DNA of 64,000 nt from contig NZ_CP129971.1 of assembly GCF_030503855.1 (NCBI RefSeq), positions 317,501-381,500 on the forward strand, written 5' to 3'. The DNA is from Marivirga salinae (lineage in GTDB: Bacteria > Bacteroidota > Bacteroidia > Cytophagales > Cyclobacteriaceae). The notes beneath the pieces are model-generated. The model ran no database searches, was not told the origin of the DNA, and saw only the letters and a list, made by a program, of their open reading frames with translations. This document shows, piece after piece, positions 8,454 to 19,099 of this stretch; positions within the stretch are counted from its first letter, which is position 1; the number at the start of each line of letters is the position of its first letter. A program made the translations under genes and the position numbers.

Positions 8454-9613
8454 TTAAAAGATTATTATTAGGATTATTATTATTTGCTTCATTTGAAGCT
8501 TTCGCACAAAACAAATTATCTGAAAATGCTGAAATGAGTTTGATTACCGTAGCTCCTGGTGACGAACTTTATTCTGGCTTCGGGCATTCGGCATTATGGG
8601 TGGAAGATAAAAGCAAAGGCTTAAGTGTAGTTTTCAATTATGGAACTTTTGATTTTGAAACACCTGGTTTCTATATGAAGTTTGTAAGAGGAAAGCTAGA
8701 CTATATGCTTTCGGCTGGAAGTTTATCCTACCTAGTAAATTCCGCTAAAGCAGAAAAAAGAACCGTTATTCAACAAAAGCTCAATTTAAGCTTAACTCAG
8801 AAAAATGAAATTTACAACTTCCTTTTAAATAATATAAAACCCGAAAACAGATTTTATCAATACGATTTTTTCTTTGATAATTGTTCCACTAGATTCAGAG
8901 ATCTACTAGAAGATGTTTTGGGAAATGGTTTGGTTTGGGAAAGAGATGCGGAAGGGCTTACATTCAGAGAATATCTAGACATTTATTTGGCCAATAAACC
9001 TTGGCAAGATTTCGGAATCGATCTGGTTTTGGGCCAACCCACAGATGAAATTGCGGACAAAAGAAATGAAATGTTCCTTCCCGATTTATTGATGTTACAT
9101 TTTGATGAAGCCACTTATAATGGAAACCCTATAGTTGAGGATAAAATCATTATATATGAAGCAGAAGAAGAGGAAGCAAAGCTAGGTTTTCAAATTCTTC
9201 CTGAATATATTACTTGGTTCCTATGTCTATTTGGAATTTTCCTAAGCGTTAGACATCATAAATCTAATCTGAGCGATGTTTGGTTCAATAGATTATTATT
9301 TGTCATTTCAGGACTTGTAGGCTGTTTAATCTTCTTTTTATGGTTTTTATCAGACCACGTAGCCACCGTCAATAATTGGAATATTATATGGGCTTTTCCT
9401 CTGAATGTGATTTTAGCTTTTATACTTTTCAAAAAACCAGCAAAAAAATGGCATACAGTTTTTTATGCGATATTTGGAATTGCTCAATTTATGATTTTAG
9501 GCTTTTTCTATACTTTACCACAAGCCATGCATGCAGCAGTTTTGCCAATTGTATTATATTTTGCATTTAAGTCCTTTAATCTTCTTTACAGAACTAAAAA
9601 AATGAATGTATAA
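8450..9613 (+). CDS. DUF4105 domain membrane protein
   Basis: The 387-residue protein has a signal peptide (cut after AFAQ) and a DUF4105 domain in the first 250 residues (LITVAPGDELYSGFGHSALWVED, FNYGTFDFETPGFYMKFVRGKLDYML, and YDFFFDNCSTRFRDLLEDV with the conserved Asn-Cys-Ser). About five hydrophobic helices follow from residue 250. DUF4105 has a catalytic-looking His and Cys and is thought to be a papain-like or NlpC-like hydrolase, but no activity is established. It is translationally coupled to rsmI. Confidence 0.85.
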   Translation: MIKRLLLGLLLFASFEAFAQNKLSENAEMSLITVAPGDELYSGFGHSALWVEDKSKGLSVVFNYGTFDFETPGFYMKFVRGKLDYMLSAGSLSYLVNSAKAEKRTVIQQKLNLSLTQKNEIYNFLLNNIKPENRFYQYDFFFDNCSTRFRDLLEDVLGNGLVWERDAEGLTFREYLDIYLANKPWQDFGIDLVLGQPTDEIADKRNEMFLPDLLMLHFDEATYNGNPIVEDKIIIYEAEEEEAKLGFQILPEYITWFLCLFGIFLSVRHHKSNLSDVWFNRLLFVISGLVGCLIFFLWFLSDHVATVNNWNIIWAFPLNVILAFILFKKPAKKWHTVFYAIFGIAQFMILGFFYTLPQAMHAAVLPIVLYFAFKSFNLLYRTKKMNV

Positions 9614-9730
9614 CGGTTAAGCCCAACTTATTACTTGAGATAACATAGAAGCTTACTTTTCAAGCTAAACTTTAACCACAAAAGAATTAACAGAACACAA
9701 TAGATTTTATATAAATATAAAATTAAACTG

Positions 9731-10528
9731 ATGAAATTAACAAGCATCCACCAAGAAGCCATAAAACTAGTTAAAGAAGTTGGCGAGTTTATAAGGAATG
9801 AATCCGAAAATTTCAATACCGATAAAGTAGAACACAAAGGCTTTAATGATTTGGTCAGCTATGTGGATAAGGAGGCCGAGAAACGATTAGTGGAAGGTTT
9901 AGGAGAAATTCTCCCTGAATCAGGTTTTATTGCTGAAGAAGGTACTTCAAATAAGCAGGGTGAAGAATATAATTGGATTATAGATCCTTTGGATGGCACT
10001 ACCAATTTTGTTCACGGTCTGCCCGTTTATTCCATCAGCGTTGCTTTGCAACAAAATGATAAGATTGTATCCGGAATTGTACTGGAAATTAACAGAGATG
10101 AATGTTTTGAAGCGGTGAAAGGTGAATCTTCTAAATTAAACGGTAAACCTATATCAGTATCAAAGAATATTAACTTATCTCAAAGCTTAATAGCTACAGG
10201 TTTTCCTTACAATGATTTTGATAAGATGGATGATTACTTATCCATCTTAAAATATTTAATGCAAAACAGCCACGGATTAAGAAGGTTTGGCAGTGCTGCC
10301 GTTGATTTAGCCTATGTAGCCTGTGGAAGATATGAAGCCTACTTTGAATACAATCTGAATGAATGGGATGTGGCGGCCGGAGCCTTTATTGTACAACAAG
10401 CAGGAGGCAAAGTAAGCAGATTTAATGGTGATGATGATTTCATTTATGGCAGAGAAATAATGTCTTGCTCCTCAGATATTTACGATGAACTATTAACTAT
10501 TCTCCAGGACCGATGGAAGCACAATTAG
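9731..10528 (+). CDS. Inositol monophosphatase family protein
   Basis: A 265-residue Mg2+-dependent sugar phosphatase of the SuhB/IMPase family. The metal-binding motifs are complete: AEEG near residue 74, WIIDPLDGTTNFVHG near 82-96 and NEWDVAAGAFIVQQAGG near 213-229. It would dephosphorylate inositol-1-phosphate or a related sugar phosphate. The last 16 bases overlap the next gene. A single ACCACAAAAGA motif at 9675-9685 upstream resembles half of the dispersed repeat described below. Confidence 0.88.
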   Translation: MKLTSIHQEAIKLVKEVGEFIRNESENFNTDKVEHKGFNDLVSYVDKEAEKRLVEGLGEILPESGFIAEEGTSNKQGEEYNWIIDPLDGTTNFVHGLPVYSISVALQQNDKIVSGIVLEINRDECFEAVKGESSKLNGKPISVSKNINLSQSLIATGFPYNDFDKMDDYLSILKYLMQNSHGLRRFGSAAVDLAYVACGRYEAYFEYNLNEWDVAAGAFIVQQAGGKVSRFNGDDDFIYGREIMSCSSDIYDELLTILQDRWKHN

Positions 10529-11022
10529 AAGTAGAAGGAAAAAGAATAAATTTAGGCGCAGGCAGGACAGATATCTCAGAAAAAAATGGTAGGATTTTTA
10601 ATTTCATTGCGGGTTTCTTATTTCTAGCAATGACTATAATTATTATACCTAAATTATTAAATGAATCAGAATCAAATTTTGCTGATAAATTGCTACCACT
10701 TTTGTATCTCGCTATAGCAATTTTTTATTTGGGTAAAGCTAGTATTGCTCAATCCAAAACTTCTAAGTATGCTCCGCATTTCATTGTTTCTGAAAATGTC
10801 ATGAAAATCAAAACAAGTGTTTTTAAAAAATCTGAATTCATTAATTGGGATGATGTGAAGAAAGTTGAATTCGGTAAATATAAAATTGGAATAAAGGATA
10901 AGGCTGGCTTGCAATATTACCCTTATAAAACTCGCAAGGAAACTTCAATAGAATTGAAAAACTCAATAAAAGCTATCGCTCAACAAAAAGGAATAGAAGT
11001 AGAAAATTCGTTAAAAAGATAA
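10513..11022 (+). CDS. Membrane protein with two helices and a PH-like C-terminal part
   Basis: A 169-residue protein with two transmembrane helices (IFNFIAGFLFLAMTIIIIP and LLPLLYLAIAIFYLG), then a soluble part with strands (ISENVMKIKTSVFKKSEFINWDDVKKVEFG) resembling the bacterial PH domains of small membrane proteins. No function can be assigned. It overlaps the phosphatase gene by 16 bases, so the two are co-translated, and is closed by a terminator. Confidence 0.7.
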   Translation: MEAQLEVEGKRINLGAGRTDISEKNGRIFNFIAGFLFLAMTIIIIPKLLNESESNFADKLLPLLYLAIAIFYLGKASIAQSKTSKYAPHFIVSENVMKIKTSVFKKSEFINWDDVKKVEFGKYKIGIKDKAGLQYYPYKTRKETSIELKNSIKAIAQQKGIEVENSLKR

Positions 11023-11053
11023 GCTAGTTGAATTAACCAGCTTATCTTTTTTT
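11015..11053 (+). terminator. Terminator closing the phosphatase operon
   Basis: AAGATAAGCT and AGCTTATCTT form a 10-bp stem around a 13-base loop, followed by T residues. The upstream arm contains the stop codon. Being symmetrical, it may also serve the convergent minus-strand lipoprotein gene. Confidence 0.8.
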
Positions 11054-11077
11054 AATATTAATAATACCTAAGCTTTT

Positions 11078-11281
11078 TTAACTTCCGGTACAAACCCAGT
11101 CTTGATCATAGGCTTGACCTTGATCTTTTAAATCATCTTCATATTCTTGTACTTCATCAGGAGAGCCACAAAATTCAGTAGTGACATCATCATTTTGTTC
11201 AGTACAAGTAGTACATACTTCCACTAAGCCACAAGAACTTATTAAAAGTATTAAAGCAAGGGTTGATAGTTTGGTTTTCAT
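11078..11281 (-). CDS. Small Cys-rich lipoprotein
   Basis: A 67-residue protein with a lipoprotein signal (LALILLISSC, Cys at 17) and a short acidic mature part carrying four more cysteines (CTTC, FCGS, WVCTG), suggesting disulfide bonds in the periplasm. I do not recognise a family. It lies 11 bases downstream of the M28 peptidase gene on the same strand, so it is probably the last gene of that transcript. Confidence 0.65.
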   Translation of the reverse strand: MKTKLSTLALILLISSCGLVEVCTTCTEQNDDVTTEFCGSPDEVQEYEDDLKDQGQAYDQDWVCTGS

Positions 11282-11292
11282 AGTGCTATTAT

Positions 11293-12765
11293 TTACTCTT
11301 TATTATCTTCTTTTTCCTCTTCCTCTTCAGGATCTATTGCCGGTCTTTCGTCTCGGTTTGCTATTTCCCAAGTAGTATAGAATACTAAATCAGTTCTCTT
11401 TTTTAATAAATCAAATTCAATTTTATCCACTGTATCTGTATGCTGATGATAATCTGGATGAGTCCCGTTAAAATAGAAGATGATCGGAACACCATTTTTT
11501 GCAAAGTTCCAATGATCTGATCGATAATAAATTCTATCAGGATGATCTTCGGCATTATAGGTGTAATCTAAATCTAATTTAGTGTAATTTGCATTCATCG
11601 CCTCACTGATTTCATGTAATTCAGTTGAGATTCTATCAGACCCAATCAAATATACAAATTCTCTATCATCCATATGAACAGAATCAACTCTACCGATCAT
11701 ATCTATATTCAAATTCGTTACCGTATTTTCTAATGGGAAAACAGGATTCTCAGCATAGTGAGCCGAACCTAATAAACCTTTTTCTTCACCAGTTACTGGC
11801 ATAAATAAAATACTTCTTTTAGGGCCATGTCCATCTTCTTTCGCTTTCACAAATGCTTCAGCTATTTCCAAAATAGCAGTTGTTCCAGAAGCATCATCAT
11901 CTGCGCCATTATATACTTTTCCATCTTGAATGCCCACATGATCATAATGTGCAGTCAGAACAATTAATTCTTCTTTCTTCTCAGTTCCTTCCAAATAGCC
12001 TAACACATTTTCAGTTTCCATTATCTCGGTATTTATTTCTGCAAACAACTCAGCAGAAGCAGTATCTCCAATTTTCAATTCAGAAATTGGTTTACCAAAA
12101 ACATCCTCCGCTAACTCATTATACAGCACTACGCTAGCTAACCCTTCTTTTGAAGGCTCCGTTCTAGATAAAGAACCATGAGTTGCGTAATATTTCCCAT
12201 AACGCAAAACCATGTCCATTTTGCTGCTGTCTTCTGCAAAAATAATTGCTCCCTTTGCTCCAAGGTCTTCAATAACTTTTAATGTTGGAGTGAATTGCCC
12301 TTCAGCTTGAAAAGCTAAAAATTTACCTTCTGCCTCTATATTTTTTAAATCTTCTTCTTGAGCCTTATTTACATATACTAAATCAATTTTATTTTTTTCA
12401 AAAGGAACATTTGCCCAATAAACCATTTGATCAAGGTTCTGAACAGTTTTACCATTCACCACCAATTCAGCCTTTCCTCTATAAGTTTGATATAAATTAA
12501 ACTTTTGAAAATAAGAACCATCAACAGGAGCTGTTAAGCCTAATGACTCAAATTGATTTTTAAGATAATCAGCTGCCATTTTTTGTCCCTTTTTCCCAGT
12601 TTCTCTGCCCTCTAAAGAATCAGAGGCTAAAAGGGTTAAATGCTCGGTTAAATCTTCATGTGTAATCGTTTTGGCATACTTTCTAGCTTGCTTTTCCATT
12701 ACTTGAGCTGATAACAGACTGACAGCCATAAAACTCATGATTAGAGTGGAGAAAAAAGTCTTCAT
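11293..12765 (-). CDS. Secreted M28-family zinc aminopeptidase with PA domain
   Basis: A 490-residue exported peptidase (signal cut near LLSAQ). A protease-associated (PA) insert lies at about 115-230. The M28 core follows with the dinuclear zinc ligands in order: LTAHYDHVG (His), YNGADDDASG (bridging Asp), PVTGEEKGLLGS (catalytic Glu pair), NLNIDMIGR (Asp) and HQHTDT near the C-terminus (His). The tail is very acidic (EEEEEKEDNKE). It cleaves amino acids from peptides in the periplasm or outside the cell. It is divergent from gcvP, with a 138-base shared upstream region. Confidence 0.9.
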   Translation of the reverse strand: MKTFFSTLIMSFMAVSLLSAQVMEKQARKYAKTITHEDLTEHLTLLASDSLEGRETGKKGQKMAADYLKNQFESLGLTAPVDGSYFQKFNLYQTYRGKAELVVNGKTVQNLDQMVYWANVPFEKNKIDLVYVNKAQEEDLKNIEAEGKFLAFQAEGQFTPTLKVIEDLGAKGAIIFAEDSSKMDMVLRYGKYYATHGSLSRTEPSKEGLASVVLYNELAEDVFGKPISELKIGDTASAELFAEINTEIMETENVLGYLEGTEKKEELIVLTAHYDHVGIQDGKVYNGADDDASGTTAILEIAEAFVKAKEDGHGPKRSILFMPVTGEEKGLLGSAHYAENPVFPLENTVTNLNIDMIGRVDSVHMDDREFVYLIGSDRISTELHEISEAMNANYTKLDLDYTYNAEDHPDRIYYRSDHWNFAKNGVPIIFYFNGTHPDYHQHTDTVDKIEFDLLKKRTDLVFYTTWEIANRDERPAIDPEEEEEKEDNKE

Positions 12766-12838
12766 AATTAAGGGTTTAAAGGTAAATTTATTTAAATTTT
12801 TTACTGTTTATTGAACAAAATTCCTAAATAATATATTG

Positions 12839-12846
12839 TACTTTTG
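12839..12846 (+). promoter_or_regulatory. -7 promoter box of gcvP
   Basis: TACTTTTG matches TAnnTTTG. Transcription would start near 12852, giving a leader of about 50 bases to the ATG at 12904. It contains the TTG that would otherwise allow a 20-residue longer gcvP reading, so that start is rejected. Confidence 0.5.
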
Positions 12847-12903
12847 TGGCACGAAACAGTACGTGAATATCTAAAATATTTATTAAAGATACTTTCTAAT
12901 ATT

Positions 12904-15816
12904 ATGAAATTAAACCCGCTGTACCAAGAAAGATTTGATGTGAGGCATAATGCACCGGATAATCAGCAAATATCAGAGATGCTGAAAACGGTAAAAGCCG
13001 ATTCCTTAGAACATCTTATTGATGAAACCATCCCAAAAGCTATTCAGCTTAAGAAGGATTTAAACCTACCTGAGGCTCAAACTGAGTTTGAATTTTTAGA
13101 GTCTTTCAAAGAGATTGCTCAGAAAAATCAAATTTTTAGGTCTTACATCGGGTTAGGGTATTACAATACGCATACACCTGGAGTTATTCAAAGAAATATT
13201 TTGGAAAACCCGGGTTGGTATACTGCTTATACTCCGTATCAGGCTGAAATTGCACAAGGTAGATTGGAAGCTTTGATTAATTTTCAAACTATGGTCATTG
13301 ATTTGACCGGAATGGAAATTGCAAATGCTTCTCTTTTAGATGAAGGTACTGCTGCTGCTGAAGCTATGAGTATGTTCTACGGTTTAAGAAAAGGAAAGAA
13401 AAAATCTGCTAAGGTTTTCTTTGTTGATGAAAATACTTTCCCGCAAACCATCGATATTCTTAAAACAAGAGCTAATCCGATGGGAATTGAGTTGAGGTTT
13501 GCTGATTTATCTCAATTAGATGTAACAGATCCTGATATTTTCGGATTTTATGCTCAACAAATAAACCTAAAAGGTGAAGTAAATGATCTTAAACCAATCA
13601 TTGAAGCAGCCACTGAAAATAACATCCATTCCACTATTGGGGCAGATTTATTGGCTTTAACTTTATTGACTCCTCCAGGTGAAATGGGAGCTGATTGTGT
13701 AGTAGGTACATCACAACGATTCGGAATTCCATTAGGCTATGGTGGACCACATGCCGCTTATTTTGCTACTAGAGAGGCTTACAAAAGACAAGTTCCAGGT
13801 AGAATCATTGGCGTATCTATAGATAAAGAAGGGAATAAAGCCTACAGAATGGCGCTTCAAACTAGAGAGCAACATATTAAAAAAGAAAAAGCAACTTCTA
13901 ATATTTGTACTGCTCAAGTATTGTTAGCCATCATGTCTGGTATGTTTGGTGTTTATCACGGTCCTGTTGGATTGAAAAAAATTGCAGTGAGAACTCATTC
14001 TCTTGCTAAATTATTGGCTAATGCCCTTACATCCTTAGGTTATGAAGTAAGTAATAAAAATTTCTTCGATACTATTACAATTCAGCTTGAGTCTGAAAAA
14101 TTAAGAGAAAAACTTCACTCTTTATTATACGAAAGAAAAATCAATCTTAATTTAAGCGGAACACATACTGTTTCGATTGCATTAAATGAAACCACTCGTA
14201 TTCATGATATAAAAGAGTTGATCGAAATTTTCGCTTTGGTAGTGGATGAGGATGCTGATAAATATTCTGTTGAAGATAAAATTAATCAATTAGAATTAGA
14301 CTGGCCAAAGCAATTGATTCGTGAAAGCAGATTCATGGAGCACCCGATTTTTAATCAGTTTCATGCTGAGCACGAAATGTTGAGATATATCAAAAGGCTA
14401 GAAAATAAGGATTTATCCTTAGTGCATTCTATGATTTCATTGGGCTCTTGCACCATGAAATTAAATGCCACTGCCGAAATGATTCCAATCACATGGCCAG
14501 AATTGGCACATATTCATCCTTATGCTCCAAAAGAACAAGCTCTAGGTTATAGAGAAATGTTCATTAAGTTGGAAAATATGTTGACTGAAATCACCGGATT
14601 TGCTGCTACTTCTTTGCAGCCTAATTCAGGTGCTCAGGGAGAATATGCCGGTTTGATGGTAATCAGAGCCTATCACCAAAGCAGAGGGGACGATCATAGA
14701 AATGTTACTATTATTCCTTCCTCCGCACATGGCACTAACCCTGCAAGTGCAGTTATGGCTGGAATGAAAGTGATCATTACGAAATGTGATGATCAAGGAA
14801 ACATTGATTTGGATGATTTAAAAGCTAAGGCGGAAGAATATAAAAATAACTTATCTTCCTTGATGGTAACTTACCCTTCAACTCACGGAGTATTTGAGGA
14901 AAGTATTCAAGAAATCTGTCAAATCATTCATGATAATGGTGGCCAAGTTTATATGGATGGTGCCAACATGAATGCTCAAGTGGGTTTAACTTCTCCTGCA
15001 AATATTGGAGCTGATGTTTGTCATTTGAATTTGCATAAAACATTCTGTATTCCTCACGGTGGTGGCGGACCAGGTATGGGACCAATTTGTGTGGCAGAAC
15101 ATTTAGAAGATTTCTTACCGGGCAATCCTTTAGTACCTACTGGTGGAAACCAAGCTATTACGGCTATTTCAGCAGCACCTTGGGGAAGCGCAAGCATATT
15201 AGCGATAAGTTACGCTTACATCTCCATGATGGGCAGCCAAGGGCTTAAAAGAGCTACACAGTTAGCGATATTAAATGCTAATTATATTAAGGAATCATTA
15301 GCGGGTAGTTATCCTGTGCTTTACACTAACCAAAAAGGACGTGCTGCCCACGAAATGATTATTGATTGTCGAGCTTTCAAAGAATTTGGTGTTGAAGTAG
15401 AAGATATAGCTAAGAGATTGATGGATTATGGATATCACTCTCCTACTGTTTCATTCCCAGTTCCAGGTACAATGATGATTGAGCCTACTGAAAGTGAAAG
15501 CAAAATGGAATTGGATAAATTCTGTACTGCTATGATTTCTATTAGAAAGGAAATACAGGAAATAGCAGACGGAAAAGCGGATGCTGAGCAGAACGTATTG
15601 AAAAATGCACCTCATACTATGTCGGTAGCATTAGCAGAGAAATGGGAATTGCCTTACTCACGAGAAAAGGCAGTATTTCCATTAGAATCAGTTCGTCAAA
15701 GCAAATTCTGGCCAAGTGTTAGCCGAATTGATAGTGCTTATGGCGATAGAAACTTGATGTGTAGTTGTATTCCAGTATCTGAATATGAAGATAAGCCAGA
15801 AGAGGCTCTAGCATAG
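12904..15816 (+). CDS. gcvP: Glycine dehydrogenase (decarboxylating), P-protein
   Basis: A 970-residue, single-chain (fused alpha/beta type) P-protein of the glycine cleavage system. It decarboxylates glycine with PLP and hands the aminomethyl group to the lipoylated H-protein. The N-terminal part carries the LGSGYYNT-like motif [22 protein letters not shown] and [11 protein letters not shown]. The C-terminal half has [10 protein letters not shown], the PLP lysine in [16 protein letters not shown] (about residue 712) and [11 protein letters not shown]. The ATG at 12904 starts the conserved region ([10 protein letters not shown]). gcvT and gcvH are not in the window, as is usual in Bacteroidota, where the genes are dispersed. 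I saw no glycine-riboswitch-sized leader. Confidence 0.95.
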   Translation: MKLNPLYQERFDVRHNAPDNQQISEMLKTVKADSLEHLIDETIPKAIQLKKDLNLPEAQTEFEFLESFKEIAQKNQIFRSYIGLGYYNTHTPGVIQRNILENPGWYTAYTPYQAEIAQGRLEALINFQTMVIDLTGMEIANASLLDEGTAAAEAMSMFYGLRKGKKKSAKVFFVDENTFPQTIDILKTRANPMGIELRFADLSQLDVTDPDIFGFYAQQINLKGEVNDLKPIIEAATENNIHSTIGADLLALTLLTPPGEMGADCVVGTSQRFGIPLGYGGPHAAYFATREAYKRQVPGRIIGVSIDKEGNKAYRMALQTREQHIKKEKATSNICTAQVLLAIMSGMFGVYHGPVGLKKIAVRTHSLAKLLANALTSLGYEVSNKNFFDTITIQLESEKLREKLHSLLYERKINLNLSGTHTVSIALNETTRIHDIKELIEIFALVVDEDADKYSVEDKINQLELDWPKQLIRESRFMEHPIFNQFHAEHEMLRYIKRLENKDLSLVHSMISLGSCTMKLNATAEMIPITWPELAHIHPYAPKEQALGYREMFIKLENMLTEITGFAATSLQPNSGAQGEYAGLMVIRAYHQSRGDDHRNVTIIPSSAHGTNPASAVMAGMKVIITKCDDQGNIDLDDLKAKAEEYKNNLSSLMVTYPSTHGVFEESIQEICQIIHDNGGQVYMDGANMNAQVGLTSPANIGADVCHLNLHKTFCIPHGGGGPGMGPICVAEHLEDFLPGNPLVPTGGNQAITAISAAPWGSASILAISYAYISMMGSQGLKRATQLAILNANYIKESLAGSYPVLYTNQKGRAAHEMIIDCRAFKEFGVEVEDIAKRLMDYGYHSPTVSFPVPGTMMIEPTESESKMELDKFCTAMISIRKEIQEIADGKADAEQNVLKNAPHTMSVALAEKWELPYSREKAVFPLESVRQSKFWPSVSRIDSAYGDRNLMCSCIPVSEYEDKPEEALA

Positions 15817-15837
15817 TTTAAATAAGCTTAAAAAGTA

Positions 15838-15873
15838 AAAAGCCTTTCAGATTAATTTCTGAAAGGCTTTTTT
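15838..15873 (+). terminator. Terminator after gcvP
   Basis: AAAGCCTTTCAGA and TCTGAAAGGCTTT form a 13-bp stem with a 6-base loop, followed by T. A second palindrome at 15901-15930 (TTCTTTC ... GAAAGAA, with a GC-rich interior) lies between this and the convergent secDF gene. Confidence 0.85.
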
Positions 15874-15969
15874 ATTGACTTTTATCAAGCTTAATCCTTA
15901 TTCTTTCCCCACCAGTTGGCGGAGAAAGAAATCGGACTTAAACTAAAACAATATTGAATATTTAACTTA

Positions 15970-18969
15970 TTAAGCTTCTACTGCTTTCTTTTTTCTCTTC
16001 GCTAAATCTAATACAACTGGAGTTGCAATAAAGATAGAAGAGTACGTACCTACTAAGATACCAACCAATAAAGCAAAAGAGAATCCTCTTAATACTTCTC
16101 CACCGAAAATAAATAGAATTAAAATTACCAATAACGTAGTTAAGGAAGTCATTACAGTTCTGCTTATCGTATTATTGATTGCCGTGTTGAAAGTTTCTTC
16201 ATTAGTGGCTTTCGATTTAATACCCAAAGTCTCCCTAATCCTATCAAACACTACCACAGTATCGTTAATGGAGTAACCAATAACTGTTAAGATAGCCGCA
16301 ATAAATACCTGATCGATTTCGAATGAGAAGCCCAGTAATTTTGCTATGGCAAATGCTGACAACACGAATAGAGTATCATGGAACAAGGCCACAACAGCAC
16401 CTAAACCAAATTGCCACCTTCTAAATCGGATTAGGATGTAGATAAAGATTGCAATTAATGCAAATATTACGGATTCCTGAGATGAGTTTCTAATATCATC
16501 GGCAATGGTTGCCCCCACTTTCGAAGAACCGCTAATGGTAAAGTCATTATCACCCATTGCAGATTCAGTTTCCACGTAACTCATTCCGGTTGCTTCCGCT
16601 ATACCATCAACGATTTTAGTTTTAACTGTATTATCTGCTTCTGTTGATTCTTCATTTACCAAATATGAAGTAGTTACTTTAAGGATATTATTGGCACCAT
16701 AAGTTTTCACTTCAGTTCCAGCATCTTCCAGTTTTCCATTTAAAGCTACTTTAAGACTAGTAGTTTCAACTTGCTCTGCAAATCTCACTATATAAGAACG
16801 ACCACCGGTGAAATCAACGCCTAATGTCAATCCTTTAGTAACCATTAATATAATACCAATTGTAATTACTATTCCAGAACCTATATAAGCCATTTTTCTC
16901 TTGCTCATAAAGTTGAAATTGATATCGTTCAATAAGTTCTTAGAGAATGGAGTAGCAAATGAGATCTTACTTTGGTCACCTTTTTTGCTCATCCAACTTA
17001 CAATTACTCTTGTGATAAATACCGCTGAGAAAAATGAACATGCAATACCAATCATTAAGGTAATAGCAAATCCTTTAACAGGTCCTTGTCCTAACCAATA
17101 TAAAATAGCACCAGTTAAGAAAGTGGTTACGTTAGCATCCACAATTGAACTATAAGCTTTTGAATAACCAGAAGAAATAGCTTTTAATAATGGTGAACCT
17201 GCTCGCATTTCCTCTCTGATTCGTTCAAAGATTAGTACGTTGGCATCAATGGACATACCAATTGTCAATACTATACCAGCAATACCTGGCAATGTCAATG
17301 CCGCATTCAATTGGGCTAAAATTCCTAAAATAAAGAAGATATTGAAAACTAAAGCTATGTTAGCAATCAAACCACCTTTAGAATAATAGGCAACCATGAA
17401 AATCAATACCATACCCAAACCAGCAACAATAGAAATAATTCCTTGTGCTCTAGCTTCTTTACCTAAAGTTGGACCAATGATTGCTTCCTCCACAATTCTA
17501 GTTGGAGCTGGTAAAGAACCTGCCTTCAAGATATTAGCTAAATCTTTAGCTTCTTCCATAGTGAAATTTCCCTCAATAATGGACTTACCATTTGGGATTT
17601 CTTGGTTTACCCTTGGTGCGGAATACACATAGTTATCTAAAACAATAGCAATTCTATTGTTGATGTTTTCTCTAGTGATTTTCGCCCATTTTCTAGCTCC
17701 TGTTGGATCCATGCTCATATCAACAGCCGGCTGACCTCCCTGATCAAATGTTTGTCTTGCATCGTTGACTACCTCGCCTGTTAATAATGCTTGGTTTCCT
17801 CTTTGAGTTCTTACTACATATAGTTCTAAAAGCTCAGTTCCATCATCCAATTTTCTTGGTTTTACATCCCATAAAAGTCTTGTGTTTCTTGGGAATAAAG
17901 CTTGAATATCTTCTCTTTGAATGATATCATTAATTTTAGATGTATCAGTTATTTCATAAACCAATCCATATTGACTTTTGATTAAGCTGAACAAAGGAGA
18001 AACATTTTGTGAATTCTCCAATGAATCAAGATTAGCATTTGTGGTTGTATCAGCCTCTTGTCCTTCAGTAGCAGTAGTATCTGTCTCCTCATCTTGCAAT
18101 AAGTCTGCTAAATTTCCACTTTCTTCTTGATATGTTTCAGTTGAATCATCAGAACCTAATTCATTTTTCTGATTGGCTTTTTGTTCTGCTACTAATATTT
18201 CATTCGCTTCAGAAAGCGCTTCAGATACCTCATTGATTTCAATAACTTGTAAGAACTCCAACTTTGCCACACCTTGAAGTAATTTCTTTACTCTTTCAGG
18301 ATTATCAACACCTGGTAATTCAATTTGAATTCTACCAGTGTTCTCTAGTTTTTGAATATTAGGTTGAGAAGTACCAAATCTATCAATCCTAGTCCTTAAG
18401 ATTTCAAAAGAACGATCAATTGCATCATCAACTTCTGAACGAATAATTCTTAATACTTCGCTGTCTTCCGTTTGAAAGCTGATCCTATCTCTGTTAGCAG
18501 AAGTAGCAAAGAATTCACTTAATTTCTTGTCAGGGTTTTGTTCCTTAAAAGCTTGGTAAAATAAATCAACAAAGGAGCCCTGACTAGTTTTCTGTCTTTC
18601 TTTTGCAGTTTCTAATGCATTAATTAATGCTTCATCTCCATTATTACCGCTTAATCCTTTAATGATATCCACTGGAGAAACTTCCAAAGTCACGTGCATA
18701 CCACCTTGTAAATCTAGACCTAAGTTTAATTCCATGTCTTGAACTTCCTTATAGGTGAATTCAACCCCTAAAAGGCTATAAACAGGAACATTGTAGACTG
18801 AATCTAAAAAACTCTGTCTTTTTGAATAATCAATATTTCCTTCCGCATTAGTAGCGTAAGCTGTGGCATCATCTTTTATGCCGTTTGAAACAAATGTGAA
18901 TGACAAATAATAGATACATAATAATGTAACTATTGCTGTCATGAACACGATAAATCCTTTGTTTTTCAT
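15970..18969 (-). CDS. secDF: Fused protein translocase subunit SecDF
   Basis: A 999-residue fusion of SecD and SecF, the usual Bacteroidota form. The SecD half has the signal-anchor helix, LGLDLQGGMHVTLEV (D1), LRTRIDRFGTSQPNIQ, a long acidic insert at about 255-310, and a six-helix RND domain (TIGMSIDANVLIFERIREE). The SecF half begins near residue 690 with LGVDFTGG and ends with a second RND domain (GYSINDTVVVFDRIRE). SecDF uses the proton gradient to pull secreted proteins through SecYEG. The gene is monocistronic as far as the flanks show. Confidence 0.95.
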   Translation of the reverse strand: MKNKGFIVFMTAIVTLLCIYYLSFTFVSNGIKDDATAYATNAEGNIDYSKRQSFLDSVYNVPVYSLLGVEFTYKEVQDMELNLGLDLQGGMHVTLEVSPVDIIKGLSGNNGDEALINALETAKERQKTSQGSFVDLFYQAFKEQNPDKKLSEFFATSANRDRISFQTEDSEVLRIIRSEVDDAIDRSFEILRTRIDRFGTSQPNIQKLENTGRIQIELPGVDNPERVKKLLQGVAKLEFLQVIEINEVSEALSEANEILVAEQKANQKNELGSDDSTETYQEESGNLADLLQDEETDTTATEGQEADTTTNANLDSLENSQNVSPLFSLIKSQYGLVYEITDTSKINDIIQREDIQALFPRNTRLLWDVKPRKLDDGTELLELYVVRTQRGNQALLTGEVVNDARQTFDQGGQPAVDMSMDPTGARKWAKITRENINNRIAIVLDNYVYSAPRVNQEIPNGKSIIEGNFTMEEAKDLANILKAGSLPAPTRIVEEAIIGPTLGKEARAQGIISIVAGLGMVLIFMVAYYSKGGLIANIALVFNIFFILGILAQLNAALTLPGIAGIVLTIGMSIDANVLIFERIREEMRAGSPLLKAISSGYSKAYSSIVDANVTTFLTGAILYWLGQGPVKGFAITLMIGIACSFFSAVFITRVIVSWMSKKGDQSKISFATPFSKNLLNDINFNFMSKRKMAYIGSGIVITIGIILMVTKGLTLGVDFTGGRSYIVRFAEQVETTSLKVALNGKLEDAGTEVKTYGANNILKVTTSYLVNEESTEADNTVKTKIVDGIAEATGMSYVETESAMGDNDFTISGSSKVGATIADDIRNSSQESVIFALIAIFIYILIRFRRWQFGLGAVVALFHDTLFVLSAFAIAKLLGFSFEIDQVFIAAILTVIGYSINDTVVVFDRIRETLGIKSKATNEETFNTAINNTISRTVMTSLTTLLVILILFIFGGEVLRGFSFALLVGILVGTYSSIFIATPVVLDLAKRKKKAVEA

Positions 18970-19099
18970 GTTAATTGTAGTATTTGAAGTGATTTTATAA
19001 AACCATGGAATTTCACGGTTTCATATGTTTAATTAATATTAAATTGATTGAATAAATGATCTGAAGAGATCAAAATTTTGAAATGACTAACTTACTATA

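Noticed and set aside
9376..9570. Open frame with many aromatic residues inside the DUF4105 gene
   Set aside because: It is a shifted-frame shadow of the membrane-helix coding region.
12844..12903. TTG start giving a 990-residue GcvP
   Set aside because: The TTG lies in the TACTTTTG promoter box and the added residues do not match the family.
12781..12903. Glycine riboswitch before gcvP
   Set aside because: The predicted leader of about 50 bases is too short and no aptamer-like pairing was seen.
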